Source: Bacteroidetes bacterium UBA1952 (lineage in GTDB: Bacteria > Bacteroidota > Bacteroidia > Chitinophagales > Chitinophagaceae). Taken from it: DNA of 15,189 nt. The stretch covers positions 1 through 15,189 of the forward strand of contig DDEO01000206.1 of NCBI GenBank assembly GCA_002336725.1. Direction: 5' to 3'. Under the pieces are notes generated by a model. It saw nothing but the letters and a program-made list of their open reading frames with translations, made no database searches and was not told the origin of the DNA. Both the position numbers and the translations under genes were made by a program. This document shows positions 6,158 through 12,386 of this stretch, one piece after another. The stretch's first letter is position 1. Each line of letters starts with the position of its first letter.

Positions 6158-7687
6158 ATGGCTCAAAAAATCCTTGTAGTAGATGACGATAACGATATGT
6201 GTCTGCTGCTCAATCGCTTTCTCTCCCGCCATGGGTTCGAGGTGATTGGAATTAATAGCGGAACGGCCGCTGTGGCCTGGCTTCAAAAGGAGCAGCCCGA
6301 CTTGATCCTGACCGACTTCCGCCTGGATGACATGACGGGTGCCGACCTGCTGACGAAGGCAAAAGAACTGCATCCACGCGTGCCGGTTATTATCATCACC
6401 GGCTACAGCGATGTGAAGGATGCCGTGGAGGTGATGAAAATCGGTGCATATGACTACGTTACCAAGCCGCTTTTTCCCGATGAAATCCTGCTGACTATCA
6501 AGAAGGCACTGGCGGAGGAACCCCGTGTACATAACACGGGTGCTCCCGCTCCCGCTGCGGTGGCAAAAGAGCAACCCGCTTCCGGAAACAGCCGCGCAAA
6601 GGCGACACCTGCTGTCGGCAACGGCGAATATATCTTCGGCGATAGTCCGGAATTTGCGACCATTCTGCAACAAATAGACCTCGTGGCGCCCACCAATTTC
6701 AGCGTAGTCATCTATGGCGAAAGCGGTTCCGGAAAAGAGGTGATTGCCCAGCAGATTCACCGGCGCAGCAACCGCGCCAACAAGCCTTTTATAGCCATCG
6801 ACTGCGGTGCGCTGAGCAAGGAACTGGCGGCCTCCGAGCTTTTCGGACACGTGAAAGGCTCCTTCACCGGTGCGCTGGCCGACAAGGTGGGTTCTTTTGA
6901 ACTGGCCAACGAGGGAACCATTTTCCTTGACGAAATCGCCAACCTCTCCTACGATATCCAGGTGAGCTTGCTGCGGGTGATTCAGGAGCGGAAAATGCGT
7001 CGCGTAGGCAGCAATAAAGACATCAGCCTGGACGTACGCATCCTGGTAGCCTCCAACGAAAAACTATGGGAGGCGGCCAAGAAAGGTAAATTCCGGGAAG
7101 ACCTCTACCATCGCTTCAACGAGTTTAGCATCGAAGTGCCGCCGCTGCGCGCCCGCAAGACAGACCTGATGACTTTTGCGCGCCACTTCCTGCAAAGCAC
7201 CAACGCGGAACTGGGCAAAAACGTAAAAGGATTCTCGCCGGAAGTAGAAAATATCTTCCTCAACTACGTTTGGCACGGCAACCTGCGGGAACTTAAAAAC
7301 GTGGTGAAACGCGCAACGCTACTCACCGCCGGCGACTATGTAGAGGCTATCTCCCTGCCCTTTGAAATTACCAATTTTCACCGCCTGCGCTTCGACGATG
7401 GCCAATCCGAAGAAGCAAGCCGTCCCCAGCCTGCTATTGCTTTTCCGCCATCCCAGCCGCTGCCCGAAGTGCGCACCGCCGAGACCGCAGTAGCCGACGA
7501 GGCAGTTTCGCTCGGCGACCGTATGAAGACCGAGAAGCTGGACTCTGAATATCAGAGCATCCTCAGCGCACTGAAACAGGCCAACTTCAACAAGAGCAAA
7601 GCCGCCAAACTGCTCGATATTGACCGAAAGACACTCTATAATAAAATGCGACAGTATAAGGAATTTAATATGGAGGACGAATCCTGA
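6158..7687 (+). CDS. Sigma-54-dependent response regulator (NtrC family)
   Basis: This 509-residue activator hydrolyses ATP to open sigma-54 promoter complexes. Residues 4-120 are a receiver with acidic residues D9-D11, phospho-acceptor D53 (LILTDFRLDD) and K103. Residues 121-155 are an Ala/Pro-rich linker. Residues 158-400 are the AAA+ domain, with Walker A GESGSGKE (187-194), the sigma-54-contacting loop GSFTGA (234-239, a Ser variant of GAFTGA), Walker B with D258-E259, the arginine-finger region FREDLYHRF (312-320) and sensor II WHGNLREL (372-379, with His where Pro is usual). A variable linker (405-460) leads to a Fis-type DNA-binding helix-turn-helix at about 466-501 (KSKAAKLLDIDRKTLYNKM). 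It lies downstream of rpoN and upstream of two kinases. The kinase at 8967-10430 is the most likely phosphate source. Confidence 0.96.
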   Translation: MAQKILVVDDDNDMCLLLNRFLSRHGFEVIGINSGTAAVAWLQKEQPDLILTDFRLDDMTGADLLTKAKELHPRVPVIIITGYSDVKDAVEVMKIGAYDYVTKPLFPDEILLTIKKALAEEPRVHNTGAPAPAAVAKEQPASGNSRAKATPAVGNGEYIFGDSPEFATILQQIDLVAPTNFSVVIYGESGSGKEVIAQQIHRRSNRANKPFIAIDCGALSKELAASELFGHVKGSFTGALADKVGSFELANEGTIFLDEIANLSYDIQVSLLRVIQERKMRRVGSNKDISLDVRILVASNEKLWEAAKKGKFREDLYHRFNEFSIEVPPLRARKTDLMTFARHFLQSTNAELGKNVKGFSPEVENIFLNYVWHGNLRELKNVVKRATLLTAGDYVEAISLPFEITNFHRLRFDDGQSEEASRPQPAIAFPPSQPLPEVRTAETAVADEAVSLGDRMKTEKLDSEYQSILSALKQANFNKSKAAKLLDIDRKTLYNKMRQYKEFNMEDES

Positions 7688-7768
7688 TCCTGTCTGCTAT
7701 CGCCTTCCCTGAAACCCTTTTAAAAAAGATGCCGCACCCACAGGCAAACACCTAAACGACCCGACTCC

Positions 7769-8926
7769 TTGGATCATCCGGAAATACATCAGCTTCATGC
7801 TGAAGGGGAACGCATCCTGCGCTACGGAACTTTCGAGTTTGACTGCGCCGGGCGCGAGTTGCATTGCAGCGATGGGATTTATCATCTGCTGGAATATCCG
7901 CTGCACGCCCGGCCCGCAATGACACCGGAACAGCTTCTGGGGCATTTGAAGGAAACTGCGGCAGAAGGCATTCCGGAAAAGAAGGCATTTTGGGAGCGAC
8001 ATCTGGCCAGTGCCTACGTGCCGCAGGTCTTTGAGGCGGTTACTTATTCCGGAAATCCCATCTGGGTACAGGTGTGGGGGAAGGGCAGTTGCGATGCGCA
8101 GCAGCAGACCGGAAAGATAACCGGTATCATCCGCGACATTACCGAGCAACACGAAAAGGAGCAACACGCCCTGCGGACACTCGAAGACCTGCAGCAATCC
8201 AACCGCGAGTTGGAAGACTTTGCCTATGTGGCCTCGCACGACCTGCAAGAGCCACTCCGAAAAATCAGCACTTTCTGTGGCCGCCTTTATGCCCGCTACC
8301 ATGATCAGCTGGACCGGGAAGGCGGGCAGTATCTGGATCGCATCATGGCCTCCGCCGATAGCATGAGGAACCTCATCCAGAACCTGCTCGACTACTCCCG
8401 CGTGGCGCAGACCGAAGAAGCCCTGCAACCAACACGGCTCGATGTATTGCTCATCGGCGTACAGGCAGATCTGGAACTGGTTATCGAAGAGACACGCGCA
8501 GAAATTACAGTAGCGCCGCTGCCGGTCATCATGGGACACGCGCCGCTCCTGATGCAGCTCTTCACCAACCTCTTCTCGAACGCCATCAAATTCCGGAAAT
8601 CCAACGTAACGCCAAAGATAAAGGTGAGCGTTGCCACACCCTCTGCGCTGGAGCTTGCCGCAGTCGGCCTCGACGCGCATCAGCCGTTCTATCGGGTGCA
8701 GGTAGAAGATAATGGCATAGGTTTTGACCCCTCACAGGCCGAGCGCATCTTTCAGCTTTTTCAGCGCCTGCATGGCAAGGCCGAATTTCCGGGAACCGGC
8801 ATTGGACTGGCCATCTGCCGGAAGATAGCAGAACGCCACGGCGGCACGCTCATGGCCAACGGCGAGGAAGGCAGGGGCGCACAATTCTCCATCTATTTCC
8901 CCGCCGATCCTGCGTTGCAGGTCTAA
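7769..8926 (+). CDS. PAS-domain sensor histidine kinase
   Basis: This 385-residue kinase is probably soluble, since no membrane helix is seen. Residues about 15-126 form a PAS/PAC domain (YGTFEFDCAGRELHCSDG to ITGIIRDIT). A short coiled coil (127-150) leads to the HisKA domain with phospho-acceptor H157 in YVASHDLQEPLRKI. The catalytic domain has the N box (LFTNLFSNAIKF, N267/N271), G1 box DNGIGFD (314-320) and G2 box GTGIGLA (342-348). The H-box is of the type found in cyanobacterial phytochromes, whose partners are small Rcp1-like receivers; such a receiver lies at 11319-11762. The start is TTG at 7769. No ATG or GTG lies between the upstream stop and the PAS domain, and the first ATG (Met51) would cut into that domain. 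The spacing to the gene upstream is 81 bases. Confidence 0.93.
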   Translation: MDHPEIHQLHAEGERILRYGTFEFDCAGRELHCSDGIYHLLEYPLHARPAMTPEQLLGHLKETAAEGIPEKKAFWERHLASAYVPQVFEAVTYSGNPIWVQVWGKGSCDAQQQTGKITGIIRDITEQHEKEQHALRTLEDLQQSNRELEDFAYVASHDLQEPLRKISTFCGRLYARYHDQLDREGGQYLDRIMASADSMRNLIQNLLDYSRVAQTEEALQPTRLDVLLIGVQADLELVIEETRAEITVAPLPVIMGHAPLLMQLFTNLFSNAIKFRKSNVTPKIKVSVATPSALELAAVGLDAHQPFYRVQVEDNGIGFDPSQAERIFQLFQRLHGKAEFPGTGIGLAICRKIAERHGGTLMANGEEGRGAQFSIYFPADPALQV

Positions 8927-8966
8927 TCAGATATTCCCTTTTTTTTACAATCCTCCCCCCGACGGT

Positions 8967-10430
8967 ATGCCTGCTGTTTGTAAAATCCTGATTGTAGATG
9001 ACGACGAAGACGATTTCTTCATCATCTCCGAAATGATCCGCATGATACCTGCGGGTAAATATGAGATTGAATGGGCCTATAAATACGACGATGCCCTTCG
9101 CCGCATGGCGGAGCAGTGCTACGATGTTTATTTTGTGGATTATCGGCTGGGAGCGCGTTCTGGTATGGATCTGCTGCTGGAAGCCATGGAAGCGGGCTGC
9201 GAAAGCCCCATCATCCTGCTTACGGGGGGCGGCAGTGTCAAGACCGAACACGCCGCGCTGCAATCCGGCGCAGTCGATTATCTCATCAAAGCCGATGTTA
9301 CGTCAGAAAAGCTGGAACGCTCCATTCGCTATGCGCAGGAAAGAACCGTTTTTGTGCGGGCGCTGCGGGCCAATGAAAAAAAGTACCGCGCCATCTTCGA
9401 GAAATCCAAGGACATCATCTTTTTGATTGACAGCGACTTTCGTTTTGTAGAGATAAACCCGGCTGCCACACAGCTTCTGGAATTGCCGAAAGAAAAAATC
9501 CTGAGCCTGACGCTTTTCGATCTCGTGGAGGATGCCGAAGAAAAAATGACCCTTCGGAAAAGCATGGATGCCAACGAAGAAATCCGCGATCTGGAACTCA
9601 GCATCGCCACCGGCGAAGGGCAGAAAAAACAGTTTCAGCTCTCCCTCGTGCCGCAGGATGAAGGCCCTCTAACTCACCTCTACTGGCAGGGCATTCTCCA
9701 CGATATTACCAGCCTGCGCAAGGCCGAAAAAGCAACCTTGCAAGCCGAAAAACTGGCTGCGGCAGGTCGCTTGGTGCGCACACTGGCCCACGAAGTGCGC
9801 AATCCACTCAATAATATTACGCTCTCCGTCGAGCAGATCCTGGCCGACTCCGTTTCAGAAGATGCCCGTATATATCTTGAAATCGTGGAGCGCAACAGCA
9901 AGCGCATCTCCGACCTCATTACCGAGCTGCTCAACAGCTCGCGGCCTACCGAGAGCGTCCTCAAACGCGTGATGCTGCAAACCGTCCTCGACGAAGTTAT
10001 CAGCCAGTCTGCCGACCGACTCAAGCTCAGCAATGTGCAATTTCAGCTTTCTTATCCGCCTGACCCGGTGTGGGTAAATGCGGATATAGAAAAACTTTCG
10101 ATAGCCCTGCTCAATCTGGTTATAAACGCCAGCGAAGCGATGGAAAACAGCAATGGCCGCCTGGATATTCTGGTGCAGCAACAGGACGAAACCGCGCGGG
10201 TAACGGTCAGCGACACGGGCTGCGGTATGCCCGAAGAGACACTCTCGCAGTTGTTTGAGCCTTACTTTACCCGCAAGCGCAATGGCATGGGTCTGGGTCT
10301 GGCTTCTACGCTCAACATCATCCAATCGCATAAGGGAGAAATTGAAGTTTCCTCGGAACCCGGCGTGGGTACGCGTTTCGTCATCACGCTTCCGTTGGCC
10401 GCTGCGTCAGAACCACCGGCGGTTTCTTAA
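8967..10430 (+). CDS. Receiver-PAS-histidine kinase
   Basis: This 487-residue cytoplasmic protein carries its receiver at the front. Residues 5-125 are the receiver, with D11-D13, phospho-acceptor D58 (YFVDYRLGARSG) and K108. About 136-250 is a PAS domain (YRAIFEKSKDIIFLIDSDFR to GILHDIT). HisKA follows, with H275 in RTLAHEVRNPLNNI, an NtrB-type H-box. The catalytic domain has N383/N387 (LLNLVINASEAM), DTGCGMP (416-422) and NGMGLGLA (439-446). An input receiver ahead of a kinase suggests that phosphorylation by another kinase, perhaps the one just upstream, tunes its activity. Output may go to the NtrC-type regulator at 6158-7687. It follows the upstream kinase by 40 bases and is probably co-transcribed. 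A hairpin terminator lies right after its stop. Confidence 0.95.
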   Translation: MPAVCKILIVDDDEDDFFIISEMIRMIPAGKYEIEWAYKYDDALRRMAEQCYDVYFVDYRLGARSGMDLLLEAMEAGCESPIILLTGGGSVKTEHAALQSGAVDYLIKADVTSEKLERSIRYAQERTVFVRALRANEKKYRAIFEKSKDIIFLIDSDFRFVEINPAATQLLELPKEKILSLTLFDLVEDAEEKMTLRKSMDANEEIRDLELSIATGEGQKKQFQLSLVPQDEGPLTHLYWQGILHDITSLRKAEKATLQAEKLAAAGRLVRTLAHEVRNPLNNITLSVEQILADSVSEDARIYLEIVERNSKRISDLITELLNSSRPTESVLKRVMLQTVLDEVISQSADRLKLSNVQFQLSYPPDPVWVNADIEKLSIALLNLVINASEAMENSNGRLDILVQQQDETARVTVSDTGCGMPEETLSQLFEPYFTRKRNGMGLGLASTLNIIQSHKGEIEVSSEPGVGTRFVITLPLAAASEPPAVS

Positions 10431-10438
10431 ATACCCTG

Positions 10439-10468
10439 TTTCCGGAAGTGCGGAACCCGCTCCGGAAA
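10439..10468 (+). terminator. Terminator built from two TTTCCGGA arms
   Basis: TTTCCGGA (10439-10446) pairs with TCCGGAAA (10461-10468). Inside, GCGG (10450-10453) pairs with CCGC (10457-10460) around an AAC loop, leaving a three-base bulge (AGT). A pyrimidine-rich TTCTCTTT tail follows. It begins 9 bases after the stop of the kinase gene and so probably ends the rpoN-to-kinase signalling block. The outer arms are copies of the dispersed TTCCGGAA motif. Confidence 0.7.
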
Positions 10469-10484
10469 TTCTCTTTGTAAACGA

Positions 10485-10492
10485 TACCTTTG
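10485..10492 (+). promoter_or_regulatory. Possible Bacteroidota -7 element
   Basis: TACCTTTG fits the TAnnTTTG -7 consensus of the Bacteroidota primary sigma factor. It lies 54 bases upstream of the small membrane-protein start at 10547 and just after the terminator. A TTTG word at 10474-10477 is too close to serve as the usual -33 element, so the call rests on one box only. Confidence 0.35.
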
Positions 10493-10546
10493 CCTGCCGG
10501 TTTCCGGGGCCAGTTCCGGAACCTGGATTTTTTGCGGACACCTATT

Positions 10547-10702
10547 ATGTATCAGGCTTTTTATATCCTTACCATTGTTTTTCTGGCCGCCTGGCTCGTA
10601 TTTCTTAATGTAGGCAGCATGGGCCATTGGGCGCACGTGTTTCTGGCAACAGCAGTTATCAGTATGGGCGTAGGGCTTTTCCTGCGCAGCTCCAAAAATT
10701 AA
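10547..10702 (+). CDS. Small two-helix membrane protein, lmo0937/DUF5670-like
   Basis: This is a 51-residue hydrophobic protein starting MYQAFYILTIVFLAAWLVF. Two membrane helices are visible (about residues 5-22 and 27-46), joined by a short loop with Gly and His (NVGSMGHWAH), and it ends in the basic tail RSSKN. Size, two-helix layout and the small residues near the turn resemble the lmo0937 (DUF5670) family of tiny membrane proteins that are widespread in bacteria and of unknown function. The inner ATG at 10547 was preferred to 10490 because the first 19 codons of the longer frame overlap the terminator and promoter region and read as non-hydrophobic sequence. The family assignment is from the pattern only. 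Confidence 0.7.
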   Translation: MYQAFYILTIVFLAAWLVFLNVGSMGHWAHVFLATAVISMGVGLFLRSSKN

Positions 10703-10896
10703 ACGCGAATTCCGGATTGCAGGATGCATATTTCCGGAAAATCAGTAAAAAAAAGCCCCTTCCGGACCTTTGAACACCCGTCCTTTATCGGCGGCGGGCA
10801 TAGGATTGGATTTCTGTTCTTCGGATTTCCGAAAAAAAATCTGATTGAGATTGCACCACACTCCAAAAATGGGGCGGCGAAACCCACGCGCTTTCC

Positions 10897-11244
10897 TTAC
10901 AGAAGCGCCTCAAACTGGGAGAAGCTAATTGGTTTTTCGTGTATCGAAAACACCACGCCTGCCGGCATCTGTGGCGGGTTGGGGTGAAATCCGCTCATCA
11001 GGTGTGTGTGCATCCGGGGATGCAGCGCGGCCAGTTGTGGGGCAATATCCCAGCCCAGCCCGTCGGGCAAGTTATTATCCAGAAAAAGCACATCGGGATT
11101 CAACTTATTAACGGCTACAATGCCTTCTTCCAGCGTGCCACACTCACAAACAGTCCAGCCCCTGCGTCTGAAAAAGGCAGCCACAATCTGACGCAGATCC
11201 ACCTCGTCTTCTATAACGACCATTATTTTTTCAGATGCATTCAT
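10897..11244 (-). CDS. Stand-alone response regulator receiver
   Basis: This 115-residue single-domain receiver has E12-D13 in the acidic pocket, phospho-acceptor D56 (VLFLDNNLPDG), S84 in the switch position (HLMSGF) and K104 (HEKPI). The region around 86-95 (FHPNPPQMPAG) is Pro-rich and unlike the usual beta4-alpha4 loop. It has no output domain, so it must act by binding a partner or relaying phosphate. It is downstream of, and on the same strand as, another receiver gene (11319-11762), with 74 bases between. They may form an operon, though the T-rich spacer could hold a separate promoter. Confidence 0.88.
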   Translation of the reverse strand: MNASEKIMVVIEDEVDLRQIVAAFFRRRGWTVCECGTLEEGIVAVNKLNPDVLFLDNNLPDGLGWDIAPQLAALHPRMHTHLMSGFHPNPPQMPAGVVFSIHEKPISFSQFEALL

Positions 11245-11318
11245 AACCTCTCTGGCCCATACAATTTCCTTGCCCGGAGCGTCTGTTTTTTTAATTTTTT
11301 AGGAAAGTTTTTCCGGAA

Positions 11319-11762
11319 TCAGGTGTCAGAGCCGACAGTAGCGTTTTCCGGCTGAACCCAATAGTCGTAGAGGGCCTGCATGGTTTCGCGCAGCACTTCA
11401 AAGCTATTGGGTTTGGTGATGTAGGAATTGGCCCCCAGTTCATAGCAACGCTTCATCTCCCGCTCGTTGCTGGTGGTGCTGAAAATGATGACCGGGATGT
11501 TCTCAAAATGAGGCGTTGATTTAAGTTCTGCCAGCACTTCCCGCCCGTCTTTACGGGGCATATTCAGATCCAGCAGGATGAACGCCGGATAGCAGGCCTC
11601 GTCGTTTTTATGGGTTTCGGCGTTTAAAAAATCGAGTAGCTCGACTCCATTTTCGGCAAATTGAAGCCCATAAGCCCCACTCACATCCTCGAATGCGCTC
11701 TGGAGCAGAAACCGGTCATCCGGATCATCCTCGCCAATCAGTATGTAGGGTACTGAAGTCAT
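11319..11762 (-). CDS. Rcp1-like single-domain response regulator
   Basis: This 147-residue receiver has E11-D12, phospho-acceptor D65 (FILLDLNMPRKDG), T96/T97 (VIIFSTTSN) and K117 (YITKPNSF). The length, the LDLNMPRKDGREVL sequence, the insertion before the aspartate strand (about 48-60) and the STTSNE switch region are typical of the Rcp1 group, the partners of phytochrome-like kinases. No output domain is present. A nearby candidate partner is the PAS kinase at 7769-8926, whose H-box is of phytochrome type. It is divergent from the glycine-rich protein gene at 11871, with a 108-base shared upstream region. A TTCCGGAA site (11311-11318) directly follows its stop codon. Confidence 0.92.
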   Translation of the reverse strand: MTSVPYILIGEDDPDDRFLLQSAFEDVSGAYGLQFAENGVELLDFLNAETHKNDEACYPAFILLDLNMPRKDGREVLAELKSTPHFENIPVIIFSTTSNEREMKRCYELGANSYITKPNSFEVLRETMQALYDYWVQPENATVGSDT

Positions 11763-11804
11763 TTTGTTGTAAAGGTAATGTTAGAGGCGTAACCTGCCCA
11801 AAGC

Positions 11805-11826
11805 AGTGCCAAAAAATTATGGCACT
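11805..11826. promoter_or_regulatory. Inverted repeat with paired TGGCAC words between divergent genes
   Basis: AGTGCCA (11805-11811) and TGGCACT (11820-11826) form a 7-bp inverted repeat around an 8-base AT loop. Each arm gives a TGGCAC word, the core of a sigma-54 -24 element, pointing towards one of the two divergent genes. The expected -12 (TTGC) elements are poor: TTTT on the plus side and TGGG on the minus side. It could instead be an operator, or a weak terminator for plus-strand reading because a T-run follows. Confidence 0.35.
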
Positions 11827-11870
11827 TCTTTTTTAGCCCTGGAAGTCTATTCTATAAATCCCTTTTAATC

Positions 11871-12245
11871 ATGGCAAACCTTACCGAAAACAACGCCGAC
11901 GGCCACGCGCCCGAAGACAACCACGGCCGCGCCGCATTTGGCCCCGGCAGTACCACACAGGGCGGCTCCAACTACGGACAAGGCTCGTCGGATATCGGCG
12001 GTGCAGGCCGCAACAAACAAGGCTCCGAAGCCAACCGGGGCAGCAACTACGATAACGAAGCGGGCAAACTGGGAAAAAGCACGGTGGGAACTTCCAACGA
12101 AGGCGACCAGTCGCCCACTGCCGGCGCTGCCAAAGAAGCGCCCTTTATGCCCGAACAGGACACGCACGGAACGGGAAAAAACGCGCCGGAAACCGAGCCG
12201 GAAAAACGCATCAACCTCGGCGCAGAAGACAATCTCGGGGCGTAG
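11871..12245 (+). CDS. Glycine-rich, probably disordered hydrophilic protein
   Basis: This 124-residue protein has 22 glycines by eye (about 18%), many Asn, Ser and Glu, and no Cys or Trp. It has almost no hydrophobic stretch, no signal peptide and no membrane helix. The GSNY motif occurs twice (GGSNYGQGSSDIGG and RGSNYDNEAG), hinting at internal duplication. The composition fits hydrophilin or general-stress-type disordered proteins, but no family is recognised. Codon use is like that of its neighbours, and the start MANLTENN is the only sensible one. It lies 141 bases upstream of the DNA ligase, where the ligase-associated exonuclease gene is often found in other genomes. A link to DNA damage or desiccation stress is only inference from position and composition. 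Confidence 0.75.
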   Translation: MANLTENNADGHAPEDNHGRAAFGPGSTTQGGSNYGQGSSDIGGAGRNKQGSEANRGSNYDNEAGKLGKSTVGTSNEGDQSPTAGAAKEAPFMPEQDTHGTGKNAPETEPEKRINLGAEDNLGA

Positions 12246-12277
12246 TTTCTTTTTGAACGCTGAAGCGCAAAATGCGT

Positions 12278-12381
12278 CCCTGCTCCTCTGCATCTCTGAA
12301 TCTCTGCGTCTCTGCTCCTCTGCGTCTCTGCGAGAAAACTCACCTTCTCTGCGAGAAAACCTGTTTCCCTGCGTGAAAACC
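12278..12381. repeat. CTCTGCG / GAGAAAAC low-complexity repeats
   Basis: The spacer before the ligase consists mostly of variants of CTCTGCGTCTCTGC, then three units of the kind CTCTGCGAGAAAAC (about 12326-12339, 12347-12360 and a variant, CCCTGCGTGAAAAC, 12367-12380). It is strongly pyrimidine-rich in the first half. Similar CTCTGCGTCTCTGCG runs are common intergenic repeats in this phylum. The ligase start at 12387 follows directly, so its translation leader lies within repeat DNA. Confidence 0.8.
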
Positions 12382-12386
12382 CGCCG

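Noticed and set aside
7697..8680. Minus-strand open frame (327 codons) opposite the PAS kinase
   Set aside because: The plus strand encodes a complete kinase with all motifs; the antisense frame shows no recognisable domain.
10703..10896. Possible gene between the small membrane protein and the receiver gene
   Set aside because: The short frames here have no domain or plausible composition, and the region looks like convergent intergenic DNA. The TTCGGA/TCCGAA hairpin near 10820-10833 has its A-run on the wrong side to be a terminator for the plus strand.
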